From Olsenella_L kribbiana (GTDB lineage Bacteria > Actinomycetota > Coriobacteriia > Coriobacteriales > Atopobiaceae), in assembly GCF_036408795.1 (NCBI RefSeq), contig NZ_JAZGJP010000012.1, positions 1 through 59,011 of the forward strand: 59,011 bases of DNA, read 5' to 3'. Both the position numbers and the translations under genes were made by a program. Shown one piece after another: positions 29,458-37,987 of this stretch. Positions within the stretch are counted from its first letter, which is position 1; each line of letters begins with the position of its first letter. The notes below the pieces were generated by a model. It searched no databases. It was given only the letters and a program-made list of their open reading frames with translations, and was not told the origin of the DNA.

Positions 29458-31932
29458 ATGAGGTACGAGAAGACAGAAGGGCGCCTTGTGCTGGCGCTCG
29501 ATACATCGACGGACATGCTCGCCGCAGCAGCGGCTGCCTGGAAGGAGGAGCCTGGGAAGACGCCTCAGGCCCAGCTTCTTGCCACAGGTGACCATATGTG
29601 CCGCCGCCAGGCCAATGTCGAGCTGGTGCAGACCCTGCTCGATGTCCTGGCCGAGGCGGGCGCTGCGATGGAAGATGTCGACGCCGTGATCGTTGGACGC
29701 GGTCCTGGCTCCTTCACGGGCGTCCGCATCGGCATCGCCACGGCTAAGGGCATCGCTTCGGGGCTTGGGTGCGCCCTCTGGGGTGCCTCGACGCTCGATG
29801 CGACAGCCTGGGCTGCCTGGCACGCAGGAGTCCGTGGCATGCTCGGCGTCGTGAACGATGCGATGCGCCATGAGGTCTACCCTGGCATCTATGAGCTTAC
29901 CGAGGCAGGCGTGAAGCGCACGTTCGTGCGCGAGACCGTCCTCAAGGCCGATGCGGCAGCAGATGCCTGGGCAGGGCTTGCCGGCAAGGACGAGCTTCAG
30001 CTCACAGGAAACGGCCTCATCAAGTACAAGGGCCTCTTCGAGAAGGCAGGATTTGCCCGCTTCGTCGACGAGGCACTCTGGTTCCCGACGGGGGAGGGCC
30101 TCATGTCGGCAGCAGCGGCGGAAGGTGCCGCCCGCGGCGATGGCGATCCTGCCCTCGTGCTTCCGCTCTATACAAGGCTTTCCGATGCAGAGGAGAACGA
30201 GCGCAAGCGGCTCGGCCTCAAGAAGCCGGCATCCGTGGATATCACGGGCGTCGACGATATGCTCGGCTCCATCCATACGCAGCTGCGTCCGATGACGGTA
30301 AACGACTGCGGCGCTGTGGCGGCACTCGAGGCAGAGATCTTTGGAGGATCTTCCCACACGCCCTGGAGCGAGCATGCCTTCTTCGAGGAGATCTCGCAGC
30401 CTGGCAGGAGCTGGTGGGTGGCCCATGACCAGGAGAAGATCATCGGCTATGCCGGAGGCGTGCTTGCCGGTGCCGACTTCGAGATCGAGGATGTGGCGGT
30501 AGCGAAGGATCGTCGCCATGAAGGCATCGCGTCGCGTCTGGTGTCGCGTGTCGTCTACGACGGCGAGATGCTCGGCGCCGAGACCGCATCGCTCGAGGTC
30601 GACGAGGCAAATGAGGCTGCACGTGCCTGCTATGCGAAGCTTGGCTTCAAGGAGGCAGGCAGGCGTCCTGGCTACTATGGGCCTGATACGGCAGCACTGA
30701 TCCTGAAGGTGGCGCTCCCGCTTGCAGCAGACCCCGAAGGCATGGGGAAGGCACCCGTGCCGGCTGCATCGATCCGCCCGTGGCCGATCCAGGTCGCGCC
30801 GAGGACGGAAGATGTGGCAGCAGCCATCAAGGCCGCATCCCCTCTGATCCTTTCGATCGAGTCCTCCTGCGATGAGACCGCCATGGCCGTCATCGACCAC
30901 GAGGGACAGATCATCTCGAACGTCGTGGCAACATCTGTCGACTTCCACTCCCGCTTCGGCGGCGTCGTGCCGGAGATCGCAAGCAGGAAGCACGTCGAGG
31001 CCTTGGTCGGCGTTTACGAGGAGGCGCTTGCCCGCGCCGGTGCGCACTACGGCGCAGATACGCTTGCTCCGTCAGATCTGGCTGCGGTCGGCGTGACGTC
31101 GGGACCAGGCCTGGTCGGAGCCCTTGTCGTCGGCGTCGCCTTCGCGAAGGGCCTCTGCGCTGCCTGCGGCCTGCCGATCATTCCCGTGAACCACCTCGAG
31201 GGGCATCTCTTTGCAAACCTCTTCGAGACGCCCGACTTGGAGCCTCCGTTCGTGGCCTCCCTTGTCTCCGGCGGCAACACGATGCTTGTGCACGTGAAGG
31301 CTTGGGGAGACTATGAGGTGCTCGGCCAGACGATCGACGACGCCGTGGGCGAGGCCTTCGACAAGGTTGCCAAGGCCCTGGGCCTGGGATATCCGGGCGG
31401 CCCTGTCATCAGCCGCCTTGCGGCAGGGGGCAACCCCCGTGCCATTCACTTCCCACGTGCGATGATGCACTCGGGCGACTATGCCTTCAGCCTCTCCGGC
31501 CTCAAGACCTCCGTCATCACCTACATCGAGGGCGAGAACAAGGCAGGCCGCGCCATCAACCTGCCCGATCTTGCTGCCTCCTTCGAGGCTGCCGTCATCG
31601 ATGTGCAGGTCGCAAAGGCAAAGCAGGCTGTGGAGGAGACCGGCGTCTCCGACTTCTGCGTCGGCGGCGGCGTCGCTGCGAACCCGCAGCTGCGCGAGGC
31701 CTACAAAAAGACGTTCGGGCGCATGGGCGTGCGCGTCACGGTGCCGCCCCTTCGTGCCTGCGGCGACAATGGCGCGATGATCGCGCTTGTGGCGCTGCGC
31801 TCCTATAAGGCAGGCGCCTTCGGCGACCTTTCGCTCGATGCGCACCCCAACTCGAAGCTCGGCGACTGGTCAAGCCCGGAGCACCCGGTCGTCTGGCAGG
31901 GCGAGCAGGCGTGGCTCAAGGCCAAGAAGTAG
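29458..31932 (+). CDS. TsaB-RimI-TsaD fusion protein (t6A synthesis plus acetyltransferase)
   Basis: Three proteins are joined in 824 residues. Residues 1-~240 are TsaB (LALDTSTDMLAAA, GRGPGSFTGVRIG). Residues ~275-430 are a GNAT acetyltransferase of the RimI type (LRPMTVNDCGAVAALE, then VAVAKDRRHEGIASRLV, then YAKLGFKEAGRR). Residues ~460-824 are TsaD (LSIESSCDETAMAV, metal ligands in NHLEGH, LVSGGNTMLV, GGGVAANPQLRE). TsaB and TsaD form the core that puts threonylcarbamoyl on tRNA A37, and RimI acetylates ribosomal protein S18. The linkers are short. The fusion fixes a 1:1:1 ratio. Confidence 0.95.
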   Translation: MRYEKTEGRLVLALDTSTDMLAAAAAAWKEEPGKTPQAQLLATGDHMCRRQANVELVQTLLDVLAEAGAAMEDVDAVIVGRGPGSFTGVRIGIATAKGIASGLGCALWGASTLDATAWAAWHAGVRGMLGVVNDAMRHEVYPGIYELTEAGVKRTFVRETVLKADAAADAWAGLAGKDELQLTGNGLIKYKGLFEKAGFARFVDEALWFPTGEGLMSAAAAEGAARGDGDPALVLPLYTRLSDAEENERKRLGLKKPASVDITGVDDMLGSIHTQLRPMTVNDCGAVAALEAEIFGGSSHTPWSEHAFFEEISQPGRSWWVAHDQEKIIGYAGGVLAGADFEIEDVAVAKDRRHEGIASRLVSRVVYDGEMLGAETASLEVDEANEAARACYAKLGFKEAGRRPGYYGPDTAALILKVALPLAADPEGMGKAPVPAASIRPWPIQVAPRTEDVAAAIKAASPLILSIESSCDETAMAVIDHEGQIISNVVATSVDFHSRFGGVVPEIASRKHVEALVGVYEEALARAGAHYGADTLAPSDLAAVGVTSGPGLVGALVVGVAFAKGLCAACGLPIIPVNHLEGHLFANLFETPDLEPPFVASLVSGGNTMLVHVKAWGDYEVLGQTIDDAVGEAFDKVAKALGLGYPGGPVISRLAAGGNPRAIHFPRAMMHSGDYAFSLSGLKTSVITYIEGENKAGRAINLPDLAASFEAAVIDVQVAKAKQAVEETGVSDFCVGGGVAANPQLREAYKKTFGRMGVRVTVPPLRACGDNGAMIALVALRSYKAGAFGDLSLDAHPNSKLGDWSSPEHPVVWQGEQAWLKAKK

Positions 31933-31976
31933 CGCAGAAGCAGCGCACATATATCAGGAATGTGATGGTTTTTATG

Positions 31977-32014
31977 GAGGGGACTTCCGGCGGAAAGCGG
32001 GAGGTCCCCTCTTT
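31977..32014 (+). terminator. Terminator after the tsa fusion gene
   Basis: GAGGGGAC (31977-31984) pairs with GTCCCCTC (32004-32011), extended inward by four more pairs, with TTT directly following. Confidence 0.78.
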
Positions 32015-32078
32015 GCGCAGGAAGACAGCCCCTTTTCTGTGCAGGCAGTTACAGCGTTGTTTCCCTCATCAAAGTTTT

Positions 32079-32172
32079 TTGGGCGCATCCTGAAAAGGGC
32101 TGTATCCTTTGAGCCTGGTACCCGTAGCTTTCTCGCATTCAGTTGCAAGGGGGAGGGGAATGGGTCCCCTCC
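32079..32172 (+). promoter_or_regulatory. Promoter-like pair and leader hairpin before amino-acid transporter
   Basis: TTGGGC (32079-32084) and TATCCT (32103-32108) are 18 bases apart. Downstream a perfect 8-bp stem (32152-32159 with 32165-32172) forms in the leader. I recognise no known riboswitch class here. Confidence 0.35.
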
Positions 32173-32217
32173 GGTTGCGTGTACAGAAGGGATATATCTA
32201 CCACAGGAGGATCTGCC

Positions 32218-33117
32218 ATGTTCGAAAGCCATGCATTCACGCGCCGCAATTTCCTCAAGGCCTCTGGCCTTACCGCCATCTCTCTCGGTGGCGCAACGTT
32301 TCTGACTGCCTGCGGCCCGTCGACCGCCACGACGAGCTCTTCAAGCTCCGATTCCAGCTCGTCCAAGGCAAGCTTCGGCGACAACGGCACGATGCGTGTC
32401 GGCATGGAAGTCGCCTATCCTCCGTTCAACTGGCAGGTCTCCGAGGCCACGGACAACACGATTCCCGTCGAGGGACAGTCCGGTGCCTATGCTGACGGCT
32501 ATGACATCTACTTCGCGAAGCTCATCGCAGACAAGCTCGATCTCGAGCCTGTCGCAGTCAAGATGGAGTTCTCCGGCCTCGTCGAGGCCCTGAAGAACGG
32601 CCAGATCGACCTCATCTGCGCCGGCATGACGGCAACGGATGAGCGCCGCCAGTCCATCGACTTCTCCGATGCCTACTGGACCGGCCACTACGGCCTGCTC
32701 GTGAAGGAGGGCTCGAAGTACCAGAACGCGACGAGCCTCTCCGACTTCGCCGGTGCCGCCGTCCTCGGCCAGCGCGATACGCTGCTGGATGATGTCATCG
32801 ACGAGATCGACGGCGTGAATCACCTGACGCCGGTCGACTCCGTCCCTGCCCAGATCTCGAGCCTGAACTCCGGCGCCTGCGACGCCATCACGTTCGACGT
32901 CGAGAACGAGAAGGGCATCCTCGCTTCGAACCCGGGCCTTGTCGCTGTCCAGATCAACGGCTCCAAGATTCTCTTCCAGGAGGATGCACCGATCAACGCC
33001 GGCATCGCCAAGGGCAACGACGACACGCTTGCCACGATCAATGACCTCATCGACGGCGTCTCCCAGGACGAGCGCCAGAAGGTCTGGGACGACGTGCAGG
33101 CACGCCTTCCGGAGTAG
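32218..33117 (+). CDS. Amino-acid ABC transporter substrate-binding lipoprotein
   Basis: The N-terminus has a twin-arginine-like TRRNFLK followed by a hydrophobic stretch and the lipobox LTAC, giving Cys32 as the lipid anchor. A Ser-rich linker then leads into a periplasmic-binding type 3 domain (MRVGMEVAYPPFNW, then FSGLVEALKNGQIDLICAGM, then RRQSIDFSDAYW). This is the polar amino-acid family; the precise ligand cannot be read. The ATG at 32218 follows ACAGGAGGA. It is the first gene of a three-gene importer and is separated from the permease gene by a hairpin. Confidence 0.93.
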   Translation: MFESHAFTRRNFLKASGLTAISLGGATFLTACGPSTATTSSSSSDSSSSKASFGDNGTMRVGMEVAYPPFNWQVSEATDNTIPVEGQSGAYADGYDIYFAKLIADKLDLEPVAVKMEFSGLVEALKNGQIDLICAGMTATDERRQSIDFSDAYWTGHYGLLVKEGSKYQNATSLSDFAGAAVLGQRDTLLDDVIDEIDGVNHLTPVDSVPAQISSLNSGACDAITFDVENEKGILASNPGLVAVQINGSKILFQEDAPINAGIAKGNDDTLATINDLIDGVSQDERQKVWDDVQARLPE

Positions 33118-33142
33118 GAAGACCACAAGATACCAACAAGGC

Positions 33143-33177
33143 AGGCATCCTCTGCACATTCTCTGCAGGGGATGCCT
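33143..33177 (+). terminator. Intra-operon attenuating hairpin
   Basis: A 14-bp stem with one G-U pair (33143-33156 with 33164-33177) lies between the binding-protein and permease genes, followed by only TTG. It may stabilise the upstream mRNA or stop part of transcription. Confidence 0.6.
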
Positions 33178-33201
33178 TTGCGGCAAAGGAGCGTACTCTC
33201 A

Positions 33202-34395
33202 ATGGCCAAAAAACGCGGATTCGCGCGGTTCGTGCAGGAAGACCACCGCTATGTCTTCCTCGGCACTTCCGCCATCGCCTGCGTGGGCCTGGCGCTGGCA
33301 AACCAGCCCCATTCCCCATCGAGCTTCCTGCTCAGGTCCTACGCGGTCGAATCCATCCTCTACTACGTGCTTCTGGCATGGCTTGCCGTGTCGGCTGTGG
33401 CACTTGTGAACAAGCTTGCGAAGTGGAAGGGGACGGCCTACGCCGAGACCTCGCCCTTCACGAAGCCTGAAGCCAAGAAGGCAGAGCGCATCTGCTCCTA
33501 CATCGTCTGGGCGATTGTGGGCATCTTCTTCGTCGACCGTGGCATCATCGGCCTCTCCGATCTGCTGAGCAGCTCGATCTCATCGGACTCGAATCCGACG
33601 GACTTCCTCGCGTCGATGTTCTACATGCTCTACCAGATGAGGGATACGTTCATCCAGGGCATCCTCGGCACGATCGAGATTGCCGTCATCGGCACCGTCG
33701 TCGCCTTCTTCCTGTCCCTTGGCCTCGTGTTCCTCCGGCTCATGGAGATCGACCGTTCCGACAACGATTTCGTCCGCTTCTGGAAGGTCGTGGGCGTCGG
33801 CTTCGCAAAGGTCTATTCGGCCGTCATGCGCGGCACGCCGATGATGATCCAGGGCCTCATCATCTACTATGCAGGAACAGGACTCCTGACGGGACAGGGC
33901 ATGACGCCGACGCAGATCCTCGCAGTCTGGTCGCCCTTCAATGCCGGCCTCGTGACGGTGTCTCTGAACTCCACGGCCTACATGATGGAGGTCTTGAGGA
34001 GCGGCATCATGGCGGTCGATCCGGGCCAGACCGAGGCAGCACGCTCGCTCGGCATGTCCCAGTGGCAGGCCATGCGCAAGGTCGTCTTCCCGCAGGGCAT
34101 CAAGAATGCGATTCCTGCCCTCTCGAACGAGCTTGTCATCAACATCAAGGACTCCTCGGTGCTCATGGCAATCGGTGTTCTCGAGCTCACGTTTGCTGTC
34201 CGCACGATTGCAGGCGTCTACTTCAAGCAGATGGAGCCCTACATCGCTGCTGCCGTCGTCTACCTGATCCTGACGATGATCGCGACGAAGCTCCTGAACA
34301 AGTTCGGCGAGCACTTCGATGCCAAGGGCGAGCGTGTCGTGCTCGGCACGTCCGATGTGCCTGTTGCCAAGGCCCAGGGAGGCGATGAGAAGTGA
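33202..34395 (+). CDS. Amino-acid ABC transporter permease
   Basis: The 397 residues carry a His/Glu/Gln/Arg-type permease domain in the C-terminal ~230, with TIEIAVIGTVVAFFLSLGL and the EAA loop EAARSLGMSQWQAMRKVVFPQ that docks the ATPase. An extra N-terminal ~150 residues add two or three hydrophobic segments not present in minimal permeases of ~220 residues. The ATG at 33202 has AAAGGA about 11 bases upstream. It overlaps the ATPase gene by 4 bases (GTGA). Confidence 0.92.
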   Translation: MAKKRGFARFVQEDHRYVFLGTSAIACVGLALANQPHSPSSFLLRSYAVESILYYVLLAWLAVSAVALVNKLAKWKGTAYAETSPFTKPEAKKAERICSYIVWAIVGIFFVDRGIIGLSDLLSSSISSDSNPTDFLASMFYMLYQMRDTFIQGILGTIEIAVIGTVVAFFLSLGLVFLRLMEIDRSDNDFVRFWKVVGVGFAKVYSAVMRGTPMMIQGLIIYYAGTGLLTGQGMTPTQILAVWSPFNAGLVTVSLNSTAYMMEVLRSGIMAVDPGQTEAARSLGMSQWQAMRKVVFPQGIKNAIPALSNELVINIKDSSVLMAIGVLELTFAVRTIAGVYFKQMEPYIAAAVVYLILTMIATKLLNKFGEHFDAKGERVVLGTSDVPVAKAQGGDEK

Positions 34396-35144
34396 GCGAA
34401 GAGAAGACGCAGCCTGTCGTGCGCGTCGAGGGGCTCCGCAAGAGCTTCGGCGAGCATGAGGTGCTCAAGGGCATCGACTTCGATGTCATGCCCGGCGAGG
34501 TCGTCACGATCATCGGCGCTTCGGGCTCCGGCAAGTCGACGCTCCTGCGCTGCATCAACCTGCTCGAGACGCCGGATGAGGGCCATGTGTGGTTCCGCGG
34601 CGAGGACCTGACGGCAGAGCATGTGAACGTGAACCGCCTGCGCGAGAAGATCGGCATGGTGTTCCAGGGCTTCAACCTGTTCGCGAACCTCAATGTGCTC
34701 GACAACTGCACGCTCGCGCCTGTGACGCTCAAGAAGGCCACGAAGGCAGATGCCGAGAAGGAGGCCATGAAGAACCTCGAGGCTGTCGGTCTTGCCGACT
34801 TCGCGAAGGCTCCTGTGGTGTCTCTTTCCGGCGGCCAGAAGCAGCGTGTCGCAATTGCGCGCGCCCTCTGCATGAAGCCGGACCTTATGCTCTTCGACGA
34901 GCCGACCTCGGCTCTCGACCCTGAGATCGTCGGCGAGGTCCTGAACGTCATGCGCGACCTTGCCAAGGGAGGAATGACGATGGTCGTCGTGACGCACGAG
35001 ATGGACTTCGCGCGCAACGTCTCCGACAAGGTCGTCTTCATGGACCAGGGCGTCATCGCCGAGCAGGGCAAGCCTGAGGACATGTTCACGCATCCGAAGA
35101 TGCCACGAACGCGCGAGTTCCTCGCACGCTATCTCTCCGAGTAG
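34392..35144 (+). CDS. Amino-acid ABC transporter ATP-binding protein
   Basis: This ATPase has 250 residues: Walker A GASGSGKST near residue 38, signature LSGGQKQRVAIARAL, Walker B LMLFDEPTSALDPE and the H-loop VVVTHEM. It belongs to the polar amino-acid (GlnQ/HisP-like) class and powers the preceding permease. It starts with a GTG overlapping the permease stop and is closed by a terminator. Confidence 0.95.
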   Translation: MSEEKTQPVVRVEGLRKSFGEHEVLKGIDFDVMPGEVVTIIGASGSGKSTLLRCINLLETPDEGHVWFRGEDLTAEHVNVNRLREKIGMVFQGFNLFANLNVLDNCTLAPVTLKKATKADAEKEAMKNLEAVGLADFAKAPVVSLSGGQKQRVAIARALCMKPDLMLFDEPTSALDPEIVGEVLNVMRDLAKGGMTMVVVTHEMDFARNVSDKVVFMDQGVIAEQGKPEDMFTHPKMPRTREFLARYLSE

Positions 35145-35169
35145 CGGCACAGACCTATATGCAGCATCG

Positions 35170-35197
35170 AGAAGGCAGCCTCCGGGCTGCCTTCTTC
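35170..35197 (+). terminator. Terminator of amino-acid ABC operon
   Basis: GAAGGCAGCC (35171-35180) pairs with GGCTGCCTTC (35185-35194) across TCCG, followed by TTCTTG. Confidence 0.8.
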
Positions 35198-35212
35198 TTG
35201 TGCGTGGTGTTG

Positions 35213-35250
35213 CTCTTATTGAAGCGAATCGCACTTCACTTCAATAAGAG
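35213..35250. repeat. Perfect 12-bp inverted repeat
   Basis: CTCTTATTGAAG (35213-35224) is repeated inverted at 35239-35250 across a 14-base spacer, without a T tract. GAAGCGAATC occurs both at 35221 and at 35261. The surrounding gap (35145-35459) has no credible gene; two tandem ATGCTAGG octamers (35423-35438) give a possible extended -10, TGCTAGGAT, before nadE. Confidence 0.65.
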
Positions 35251-35459
35251 AGAAATAACGGAAGCGAATCTGGCAGGATGCCGCATAGCTGCCGTGCAGA
35301 CGATTGCATGAGGCTGTCTTGTGCCGTACGGGGAGGCTCCGCTGCATGCCGATGGCTTTCGGGCAGCTGCAGCAGGCCTCTGACGGAAGATATCGAGGCT
35401 GCGTGCCATGCCAGGCGCTCTCATGCTAGGATGCTAGGCATCCAAGAGAGAGGATGACC

Positions 35460-37397
35460 ATGACCGATGGCTTTGTCCCGGTAGCTGCCGTGACGCCCGA
35501 AGTGCGCGTGGCGGATGTCCCGTTCAATGTAAGCTCGTGCCTCGAGGCGGTGGAGCGCGCCGCTTCTGCCGGCGCCAAGGTCATCGTCCTGCCCGAGCTA
35601 TGCCTTACGGCCTATACCTGCGAAGACCTGTTCCTGCAGCAGGCGCTCCTCGAAGGGGCAGAGGCAGGGCTCAGAGAGCTCGTGGAGAAGACGGCAGATT
35701 TCGATGCCCTCATCTTCTGTGGAGCGCCACTCAGGATTTCGGGCAAGCTCTACAACTGTGCCTGCGCCATGAATTCAGGCAATCTTCTCGGCATCGTTCC
35801 GAAGCGCTTCCTTCCGACCTACAACGAGTTCTATGAGGGAAGGCACTTCGTGCCAGGCCCCGAAGAGGTCACACCCATCGATGTGGCGGGATTCGTGAAT
35901 GTGCCCTTCGGCACGCGGCAGCTCTTCTCCTGCGAGACCATGCCCGAGCTCGTCGTCGCAGCAGAGATCTGCGAGGACCTCTGGGTGCCGGAGCCGCCTT
36001 CTGTGGCCCATGCCCAGGCAGGCGCCACCCTCATCTGCAATCTCTCCTGCTCGAATGCAATCGTCGGCAAGGCTGCCTACAGACGCAGCCTCGTCTCCGG
36101 CCAGAGTGCCCGCCTCATCTGCGGCTATGTCTATGCAAATGCCGGCTGGGGAGAGTCGACGCAGGACCTCGTGTTCTCTGCCCACAACCTCATCTGCGAG
36201 GATGGACACATCCTCGCAGAGGCAAAGCCGTTCGGTGACGGCTTCTGCCTGAGCGAGATCGACTGCCAGTTCATCGCAGAGGAGCGCCAGCGCATGTCGA
36301 GCTTCAGCTGCTCGCTGCCGGCCCTTTCGGGATACAGGCAGGTGCGCTTCTCGCTCGAGAAGACGGAAGTACGCCTCACGCGTGCCGTCGATCCGCATCC
36401 GTTCGTGCCGGACGACGAGGCGACGCGTGCAGAGCGCTGCGAGGACATCTTCCAGATCCAGAGCATGGGTCTTGCGAAGAGGCTCTTCCACACGCATTCG
36501 AAGTGCGCCGTCGTCGGCGTCTCGGGCGGCCTCGACTCCACCCTTGCCCTTCTTGTCATGGCCCGTGCCTTCGATATCCTGGGTCTCGACCATAAAGGCA
36601 TCATCGCGGTCACGATGCCGGGCTTCGGCACGACGAAGCGCACGCATTCCAATGCGACGGAGCTCACGAAGTCTCTGGGTGCCACCTTGAAGGAAGTCTC
36701 GATCGATGCGGCGGTGCGCCAGCACTTCGCCGATATCGGCCACGATGAGCGCGTCCAGGATGTGACTTATGAGAACTCGCAGGCCCGCGAGCGCACGCAG
36801 ATCCTGATGGACATCGCAAACCAGGAGGGCGGCCTCGTGATCGGAACGGGCGACCTCTCAGAGCTGGCACTGGGCTGGGCCACCTACAACGGCGACCACA
36901 TGTCGATGTACGGCGTCAACGCCTCGGTCCCGAAGACGCTTGTCCGCCACCTCGTGCGCTATGTGGCAGATACCTGCGGAAACGAGACGGAGTCGGCAGT
37001 GCTTCTCGATGTGCTCGCAACGCCGGTCTCGCCCGAGCTTCTGCCCGCTACGGCGCATGGCACAATCAGCCAGAAGACAGAGGACCTTGTCGGACCCTAT
37101 GAGCTCCATGACTTCTTCCTCTACCAGATGCTGAGATGCGGCTTTGCACCGAAGAAGGTGTTCAGGCTTGCTGTCTATGCACTCGGTGACGTCTACGACG
37201 AGAAGACAATTCTGAAGTGGCTGCGCATCTTCTGCCGCCGCTTCTTCGCGCAGCAGTTCAAGCGCAGCTGCCTGCCGGATGGACCGAAGGTCGGCACCGT
37301 CGCCGTATCGCCCAGAGGAGACCTGCGCATGCCCTCGGATGCTGTCTGGACGCTCTGGGAGCGCCAGATTGCCGAGCTCGAAGAGGCAGAAGCCTAG
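35460..37397 (+). CDS. nadE: Glutamine-dependent NAD+ synthetase
   Basis: This enzyme makes NAD+ from nicotinate adenine dinucleotide using glutamine. The N-terminal nitrilase-type amidase shows Glu in LPELCLTAY, Lys in VPKRFLPTYNEFYE and the nucleophile Cys in AAEICEDLW. The C-terminal synthetase shows the PP-loop GVSGGLDSTLALL near residue 362 and GTGDLSELALGWATYNGDH. At 645 residues it is the long form. Two ATGs lie 6 bases apart (35454, 35460); the second has better spacing from AGAGAGAGG. Confidence 0.95.
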   Translation: MTDGFVPVAAVTPEVRVADVPFNVSSCLEAVERAASAGAKVIVLPELCLTAYTCEDLFLQQALLEGAEAGLRELVEKTADFDALIFCGAPLRISGKLYNCACAMNSGNLLGIVPKRFLPTYNEFYEGRHFVPGPEEVTPIDVAGFVNVPFGTRQLFSCETMPELVVAAEICEDLWVPEPPSVAHAQAGATLICNLSCSNAIVGKAAYRRSLVSGQSARLICGYVYANAGWGESTQDLVFSAHNLICEDGHILAEAKPFGDGFCLSEIDCQFIAEERQRMSSFSCSLPALSGYRQVRFSLEKTEVRLTRAVDPHPFVPDDEATRAERCEDIFQIQSMGLAKRLFHTHSKCAVVGVSGGLDSTLALLVMARAFDILGLDHKGIIAVTMPGFGTTKRTHSNATELTKSLGATLKEVSIDAAVRQHFADIGHDERVQDVTYENSQARERTQILMDIANQEGGLVIGTGDLSELALGWATYNGDHMSMYGVNASVPKTLVRHLVRYVADTCGNETESAVLLDVLATPVSPELLPATAHGTISQKTEDLVGPYELHDFFLYQMLRCGFAPKKVFRLAVYALGDVYDEKTILKWLRIFCRRFFAQQFKRSCLPDGPKVGTVAVSPRGDLRMPSDAVWTLWERQIAELEEAEA

Positions 37398-37416
37398 TTT
37401 CCATGCATTGAAGGAA

Positions 37417-37450
37417 TGGAGAAGGGGACCGCGAGGCCCCTTTCTCCATG
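37417..37450 (+). terminator. Terminator after nadE
   Basis: ATGGAGAAGGGG (37417-37428) pairs with CCCCTTTCTCCAT (to 37450) with a single bulged base. No clear T tract follows. Confidence 0.6.
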
Positions 37451-37554
37451 TCTGGATATGCAATCAGTGGGGCGTCAGTATCTATGGGGCATAAAATCTA
37501 AGCGCCGTATAGAAGATTTTTTCTTCTTTGAAGGTATAACTTCGTGCATGTGGG

Positions 37555-37627
37555 TATGATTCTAGACGTTCGCAAAGGGAGGGCCGAACACCCTCCAACG
37601 TCTGATGAAGACGTCGATAGAGGAGGT
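37555..37627 (+). promoter_or_regulatory. groES leader with alternative RNA structures
   Basis: A TATGAT -10 box (37555-37560) begins the leader. Structure A pairs AGACGTT (37564-37570) with AACGTCT (37597-37603) and GGAGGG (37578-37583) with CCCTCC (37591-37596). Structure B pairs ACGTCT (37598-37603) with AGACGT (37609-37614) and CCTCC (37592-37596) with GGAGG (37622-37626), which is the groES ribosome site. A and B cannot form together. No CIRCE (TTAGCACTC) or HAIR element is visible. Confidence 0.55.
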
Positions 37628-37636
37628 TCAAACATC

Positions 37637-37927
37637 ATGACTTTGAAGCCTTTGGGAGATCGTGTACTCGTCAAGCCCGCACCGAAGGAGGAGAAGACGG
37701 CCTCCGGCCTGTACATCTCCAGCGGTGCACAGGAGAAGCCGCAGCGCGGCACTGTCGTTGCTGTCGGCTCTGGCAAGATCGACATGAAGGGCGAGCGCAT
37801 CGTTCCTGAGGTCAAGCCGGGCGATGAGGTCTACTACGGCAAGTTCGGCGGCAACGAGGTCAAGCTCGACGGCGAGGATTACCTGCTGCTCCGTGCTGAG
37901 GACATCTACGCAATCATCGAGGCCTAA
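37637..37927 (+). CDS. groES: Co-chaperonin GroES
   Basis: This is the 96-residue lid of the GroEL folding chamber. Family features are LKPLGDRVLVKPAPKEEKTASGLYI (mobile-loop region), VVAVGSGK and EDYLLLRAEDIYAIIE. The ATG at 37637 lies 9 bases after AGGAGGT, which can be masked in one of the leader structures. groL follows after 60 bases. Confidence 0.97.
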   Translation: MTLKPLGDRVLVKPAPKEEKTASGLYISSGAQEKPQRGTVVAVGSGKIDMKGERIVPEVKPGDEVYYGKFGGNEVKLDGEDYLLLRAEDIYAIIEA

Positions 37928-37987
37928 GGCTTCGTATCCAGAAGGATAAAGGGATAGCGGACGCTATCCGGTTTCAAGGAGATACAA

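Noticed and set aside
32015..32217. T-box or other amino-acid riboswitch before the ABC transporter
   Set aside because: A TGGTACCCG stretch recalls the T-box but the conserved antiterminator and specifier features are absent.
37451..37636. CIRCE or HAIR operator before groES
   Set aside because: Neither TTAGCACTC-n9-GAGTGCTAA nor CTTGAGT-n7-ACTCAAG is visible.
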